NCBI GenBank assembly: GCA_029204225.1
Contig: CM055111.1
Coordinates: 13,539,477-13,603,476, forward strand
DNA length: 64,000 nt
From: Diphasiastrum complanatum
Taxonomy: Eukaryota; Streptophyta; Lycopodiopsida; Lycopodiales; Lycopodiaceae
Direction of reading: 5' to 3'
A program made the position numbers and the translations under genes. Shown here one piece after another: positions 59,097-64,000 of this stretch (the stretch's first letter is position 1; every line of letters starts with the position of its first letter). The notes beneath the pieces are model-generated. The model was given only the letters and a program-made list of their open reading frames with translations. It was not told the DNA's origin and made no database searches.

Positions 59097-60110
59097 GAGG
59101 TACAAGAGTTAATCATTGATCATTTATACAATCCAATTTTAGCAAGTTTTTGGTGCTAAAAGCTAGAATTGGAGGGCCAACTTGAAGTTGATATGAAAAT
59201 TTGGAGACCAAACTTGGTTAGGTCAGATTCTGTACTATTCACACGTGTGGACAACTTTGTACCTCAAAATAATCTTCATTTTTTATCAGATCCAAAGAAT
59301 TTCATAGCGATTGATCTTGGTGAGGTTTTTGGTGCTAGATCTAGGAAACGCATCAATGTTTGTATGCCATTGATTAGATTGGACTTAGTGTCATCAAATC
59401 TAATGAATTTAGACTGGGATAAAGCCCTCTAAAAGTTGCAATATGAGTATGAGTGGTGTGCAGTCTCTGGTCTGTGTGAATAGGTGCATCGTCATCCACA
59501 TCATCATCCACAGAATGTTGGTCCTGACATGGTCTTCTCCTAGAGAAGTAAGAGGTAATCTAATACTGAGAACTAGGGTGAACTCGACTGAGCTGTTTTG
59601 CATATATCACTAACGCCGCCAAGTACGATCAAGTACTTGAAAAACCATCAATAGGAAGGAGTAAGTTTTAGCCATGTTTTTGTCCAAAATTTTTGAAAAT
59701 TGACTTGATTTGATAAAACTTGGATAGAATCTCATCTTATCTTCATTTCATCTTTGTGAGGGAGTGTAAGAATTGTGGCTAGAAGTCCATTGAGAGGGAT
59801 AGAAGCAAAATTTGAGATAATCAAAACAAGTGAAACCTTTGTGAGTTTCTAGGTTCAAATCAATTCCAATTTTTTGAGCATTGTTTTGTAGAATCCTTCT
59901 TAAGTGTTCTTTTGAACAAAGATCAAGAGGATCTTGCCACTTGTGTCTTTGTGAACATCAAGTGAGTAGCTAGTGAGAGAAATTTTGGAACAGAACTTAG
60001 GGAGGGCTGAAAAGTACATCAATAATACAAGTCTTTAGGAAGATGGGGTCCATTAGTGGATTTCTTTTTTAACCTAGTGAGAGAATAAATTTTCTGGGAG
60101 ATGGTGGTGG
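59097..60110 (+). mobile_element. M1 internal region with gag-like ORF
   Basis: ORF 59169-59432 (87 codons: NIWRPNLV-like start, FLSDPKNFIAIDLGE, ARSRKRINVCMPL, LDWDKAL) is the best-preserved copy with 11366-11109. Sequence then continues, apart from a LINE fragment, to about 60110, where T3 begins on the minus strand. Confidence 0.55.
59438..59635 (-). mobile_element. LINE 3'-end fragment inserted in M1
   Basis: On the minus strand it aligns with 32390-32545: AAACAGCTCAGTCGAGT, the TTCTCTAGGAGAAGACC-like stretch, an Asp-rich GATGATGATGTGGATGACGA run, and ACACAGACCAGAGA. It interrupts M1 relative to all other copies, just after the gag-like stop codon. No poly-A tail or clear TSD. Confidence 0.65.
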
Positions 60111-60610
60111 AAATCTTCTCAGTGCGTACACTACGCGGATCACAATGGGTCATGTAGGCAAACACAAAGAAAATGTTTTTGTACTTTGCAGAAGCGAGAA
60201 TAGAAAACAGTCAGACAAAACAATAAGAGAGTCGGACATAAACGAAATAGCAAAAGCATGCAACGCTGACAAAGATTTAAACGCAATAACAAGACAATAG
60301 TTGATTCAAATGAATGTATGAAAATACAAGTTAGATAGATGCTATGAGCACAAGACAATTGCGAACGAAATCGCATGCTCAAGAAGCTAACTCTACTCTA
60401 CAAAATCTATGAGCTTATTTTTGACAATCAGTCTGAAAACAAGATAGATGCGTGAAAGCATCTACAGTGTCTATCTTTGATCATTTTCTCATATTGTATA
60501 TTACAATGGTCATCATCTATATATAATTTTCATTAGTGTAGATGTATGTACAAAAGAGAATAAGGATGTTGTGTCGTCTTGGGTAGATTGTGGCGGCTGT
60601 TGTCATGTGT
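60111..60610 (-). mobile_element. T3 LTR-like block, minus strand
   Basis: Complement of 10103-10620; TATA box at 60518-60526; lacks the same 75-bp segment. Confidence 0.55.
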
Positions 60611-61077
60611 ACTATTGCTTATACATCAAACAAATAAAATGCTTTTAGCTTTAAAGTGCACATCTGGTATCATGATATCTTAAGCTCTATGGGATTGACG
60701 TGTACACCTTTTGTAGGTATTATTGACTATGTTGGGCATCAAAAGGGCATGTGGTTGATTGATTTGGGGTATACTAGAATTAGCAGCAGTTATAGATCTG
60801 AATGCCCCTGGGTAATTTTTGGAAAAAAAGAAAGCTGAAGTCCAACTCTCGTGTTATGAAGATCCCTAGGATAGGTTAACATCCGCAATGTAGGCACTAC
60901 TACGGATGTTGCATAAGAAAGGCCAGTATAGTTAATCAGATTGTAATCAGTTGCAGGTCCATTTGGGACATTGTCCTTAGAAACAAATAAGTACAACAAA
61001 TTTTGACATTGTTCTTGTAAACTTCTCTAGATCCTATATTCTGTGCAAATAGGTGGCAAATCCTTATACATTCACAA
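60611..61077 (-). other. Repeated ORF module, fourth copy
   Basis: The minus-strand ORF 60999-60790 is the fourth copy of the 72-codon ORF, with a changed C-terminus (FFPKITQGHSDL). The plus strand is also open (60656-60838). The module is cut at 61077 and joins RT. Confidence 0.3.
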
Positions 61078-61815
61078 TGTGAAAAGCAATGTGTTGTCCA
61101 CATACAAAGTGATGATAATAAAAGAATGTTGTGCACTAACTTGAAGTAGACATTAGATTTTGAGTTTATAGCCGTGATCGATAAGGAAAGTATTGATCCT
61201 TTGAAACCATGCTCGAGCAGATTGCTTCAAGCCATAAAGTGCTTTATGCAGTTTACATACATGCTTGTGTTTACCTTCGATATTGTAACCTTCGGGTTGC
61301 ACCATGTAAATGTCTTCTTCAATAACTCCATTAGGATATGTTGTCTGTACATCCATTTGATGTATTTCCAAATCTGTTGCAGTAGCAAATGACTAACTAG
61401 TGAATAAAAGTCTTAGTGTAGTTGACGTTGTGGACCTGAGAAAATCCTCTGGCAAAAAGTCGAGCCTTTCTTCGATAAATACTTCCATCTGCCTTGTGCT
61501 TGATTTTGAATAACCATTTGCAATCGACTACATTTTTGCTAGTAGGTAATTTGCCAATACTCCAAGTCTGGTTTTTGATGAGAGATGAGTACTCTTTATC
61601 CCTAGCTTCTATCTAAAGATCAAAATCGGGCTGACTGAGTGCATAAGTAGTCGACTCTTGGATAAGGTAAGTTGCAGACTCGTCGATATACCTTATAGGT
61701 GGCCTGCTGACTCTTGTTGATCTTCTAGGAATTGAGCGAAGTTGATAATTTTCATCATGCCGTAGTCATTGAAATGCAACATCATCTTCTTGGGATTCAG
61801 AATACGTTGTTCATA
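61078..61815 (-). pseudogene. Ty1/copia RT, minus strand
   Basis: Minus strand from the linker: PPIRYIDESAT, LSQPDFDL and a stop, NQTWSIGKLP, WLFKIKHKADGS, the ETFIH-type deletion and stop, EIHQMDVQTTYPNG, ALYGLKQSARAWF, a stop, YVDN. It shares TTTATTCAC in place of TTTAGTCAC with 56463-57212, so these two are closest relatives. Confidence 0.85.
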
Positions 61816-61820
61816 TGGAG

Positions 61821-62854
61821 TGTCGAAAATAGGTGAGTAATAGAATGCGAAAACTTCCTACTTCCAATGCATGAGTACACCTATCAAAAATTGAACAAAG
61901 CAGTAGTGATGGAAATCATGTCCAATCTTTAGCAACTAGCTTTCGCTAGATACTAAGTAATTACATAGCCAAACATAAAGTATTGAATTCTCAGATAATT
62001 TATATCAGTTACAAAAGCAATACAGAGATGCATGCATTCTGACACAAACTGAATGCAACAAGGAAATAATATTGATTAAGAAAAACAAGAACAGATGCTA
62101 ATGAGTGCAAGACAATAGCGGATAGAAATCACGCACTCTAAAGTTGTCTCTAAGTAACTGAGAATAAGTCTGAAATAAGCAACTCTGCTGATAAGCAGTA
62201 GCGCAATAGCAACTCTAAAATCTCTAAAAGACTGAGCTAGAATGCTCAAGAGATTTCAAGCTTGAAAGCTTGATAGAGAACTAACAACAATACTTTCTGA
62301 TTGTGAACAATCTGCTTGATGAGAGCGTAGGAAGCGTCGTGTAATAACACTCAACTCCTTCACAATTCACAATGTTGATCGTACCTTGATAATGAAATGT
62401 ACGAACAGCTGATTTATACTAAGTAATAAGGCCGTCAAATGTGATTGCCAGTTGGCTGGTGTTCGCTGGCATTCATCCAGTTTTTTTCAAAAGTTACTTG
62501 CTGATAAGCGAGACAATTGGCCGTAAACAGTCTGTGACAGGCGAAAAATGCAAAAAAGGCGACACTGCATTTTTGCACGTAACTCTTGACAGGCGAAAAA
62601 TGCGAAAAAGGCGACATTGCATTTTTTACACGTAATTTTTGACAAATGAAAAATGCAAAAAATTTGACACTACATTCTTACCCGAGATTCTTGACAAGCA
62701 ACATTGTCGGGTCTGTAGAGAGAGAAAATGCGACGTTGTTGCCAAACTTCGTGTATTTCTACAGTGTAAAAATAGTTGTGATTCTACAGACTGTATAAAG
62801 ACATGAAAAATTCCGTAGAGCTAGATAAACAGTTGGATGAAGAATAATCCAACA
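61821..62854 (-). mobile_element. Nested solo LTR, minus strand, second
   Basis: TGTCGAAAAT (3' end) to AATAATCCAACA (5' start), flanked by TGGAG at 61816-61820 and 62855-62859. 1034 bp, the same length as 5711-6744. Confidence 0.85.
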
Positions 62855-62859
62855 TGGAG

Positions 62860-63320
62860 TAGATGAGCTAGGACCTTCAATAGGAATAGTTGATTTGAGA
62901 ACTGGAAAGTTCGATAATTTGGGAGAGTCTGATAGTTCGGCTATATGAGCTTTGCCCTTACATTTGAGGTCGATAAACTGATCTCCGATGAAGATGACAT
63001 CGCGACTAGTAAATATCTTCGACTCGACATGATCATACAACTTATAAACTTTATTTGAAGTAGTGTAGCTGATGAAAATAGAGTTGATACTTTGGAGGTC
63101 GAGTTCTTCTTGAGATCATGTGGAATTTGTGCATACGCGATACATTCAAAAACTTGTAAGTTTGATAACGATGGTTTGGAGCCTTTCCAAACTTCATATG
63201 GTGTTTTGTCTGAGAGACCTTTAGTAGGACATATGTTCTGAATACAGGCTGTAGTGGAAACTGCTTCAGCCCAAAAGGACTTCGGAAGTGTTGCATGGAA
63301 AAGCATACACTTTGTCGATT
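62860..63320 (-). pseudogene. Ty1/copia integrase C-terminus, minus strand
   Basis: Minus frame 63306-62941: LPKSFWAEAVSTTACIQN, KTPYEVWKGSKPSLSN, CIAYAQIPHDLKK, then a frameshift before the RDVIFI part. Cut at about 63320, where plus-strand RNase H follows. Confidence 0.85.
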
Positions 63321-63936
63321 CGATTTCTAGAAAACTCTTATCAGAGTTTTGAGATAACTTCGAGCTACTATGGACTTTTGCATTCGTTATAGAGTAGTCG
63401 ACAACAACAAACTCAATTTTCTCAGTGGTTATTCAGATGCAAGTTGGTCAGGAGATGTAGACACTTGTAAATCCACTTCTGGATTTACATTCTTCCTCAA
63501 CACAGGTCTTATTTCAAAGAACAATCGCAAGAAAACTTCGATAGCTCTATCTTCCATTGAATTAGAGTATATCACAGCCTCTCAAGCTACAAAAGAAGCA
63601 GTATGGTTGAGAAACTTACTTTCAGATCTCAATCTGAATCAATATGCTCTGACAAGTTTATTCTGTGATAATCAAAGTGACATTGCTTTATCAACTAATC
63701 CTAGATTTCATTCTAAGAGTAAGCACATTGAAATTGAGTATCACTATGTCGGAAGCAAAGTTCTCGACAAAGAGGTTGACTTGCAGTATTGTCGAACGCA
63801 AGATATGACATCAAATATTTTTACTAAAGCATTAAGCTTGGATGCACACAGAATTTTGTGCGGAACTAAGTTTGAAGGTCAAAGATTAAGGGAGAGTGTT
63901 GGATTATTCTACTATCTGAGTGGTTCAACCAAATAA
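63321..63936 (+). CDS. Ty1/copia RNase H fragment, open but partial
   Basis: The frame 63370-63936 (188 codons) is near-identical to 7528-8115: GYSDASWSGDVD, SIELEYITASQATKEAVW (Ser to Leu beside the Glu), FCDNQSDIAL, KHIEIEYHYVGSKVL, MTSNIFTKAL. The 5' join at TTTCTAGAAAACTCTTATC mirrors the deletion join at 7505 but attaches to inverted integrase instead of RT. Confidence 0.85.
63883..63896 (+). other. Polypurine tract
   Basis: AGATTAAGGGAGAG, identical to 8062-8075, before the LTR start. Confidence 0.8.
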
Positions 63937-64000
63937 TCAATCTTTAATCTTCATCCATTTTATTATCCAGTTTTACAATTTTGCTAGTGTTTTCTATACA
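63897..64000 (+). mobile_element. copia 3' LTR, cut by window edge
   Basis: TGTTGGATTATTCTACTATC onward, near-identical to 8076-8179. Confidence 0.85.

Noticed and set aside
60000-60030. GAGGGCTGAAAAGTAC as polypurine tract plus M1 3' LTR start
   Set aside because: TGAAAAGTAC vaguely mirrors GTACTTTACCA, but the following sequence does not match the 5' LTR copies.

Overview
This window looks like an intergenic, transposon-saturated stretch of a land-plant nuclear genome. Seen directly: AT-rich sequence; Ty1/copia, Ty3/gypsy and LINE coding remnants; primer-binding sites matching the plant initiator-Met tRNA end (TGGTATCAGAGC); long GA/CT/CA microsatellites; and two copies of a plant-type germin-like protein (GLP) gene. 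The low gene density and intronless GLP would suit a fern or another large-genome plant, but that is inference. I found no intact host gene, tRNA, rRNA, CRISPR array or bacterial feature.

Layout. 1-19.4 kb, 41.9-51.3 kb and 54.3-64.0 kb are a mosaic of the same few modules, rearranged in both orientations. The modules are: (M1) an LTR-like block with a CA/TG microsatellite, ending at a tRNA-Met primer-binding site and followed by a short gag-like leader; (M3) a 1.3-kb decayed repeat; (T3) a 72-codon ORF followed by a third LTR-like type with a TATA box; (copia) degenerate integrase, reverse transcriptase and RNase H; and (R5) a short dispersed repeat. 19.8-23.2 kb and 51.9-54.3 kb are an inverted segmental duplication carrying the two GLP pseudogenes. 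24.6-28.9 kb holds unknown acidic ORFs, an older copia copy, a Ty3/gypsy integrase and a Pro/Gln-rich gag-like segment. 28.9-33.7 kb is a run of three LINE remnants with two large CT microsatellites. 34.9-36.7 kb may contain exon-like host or captured sequence with a CCHC zinc knuckle. 36.8-41.9 kb holds Ty3/gypsy remnants on both strands.

Main result. Every copia copy that spans the integrase-RT boundary in the mosaic carries the same LTR-like insertion, about 1.03 kb when complete, at the same nucleotide. In five copies both ends are visible and it is flanked by the 5-bp direct repeat CTCCA (one repeat decayed to TTCCA); a sixth copy keeps only the right end. Two older copia relatives in the window lack it. 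The same RT copies share one RT deletion. The element was therefore already broken, with a solo LTR inside pol, when it multiplied, either by trans-mobilisation or by segmental duplication and inversion. M1 lies back to back with the copia integrase in each place where its LTR survives. I see no sign of a new defence, metabolic or regulatory system; the interest is in transposon structure and genome rearrangement. Boundaries marked approximate were judged by eye.
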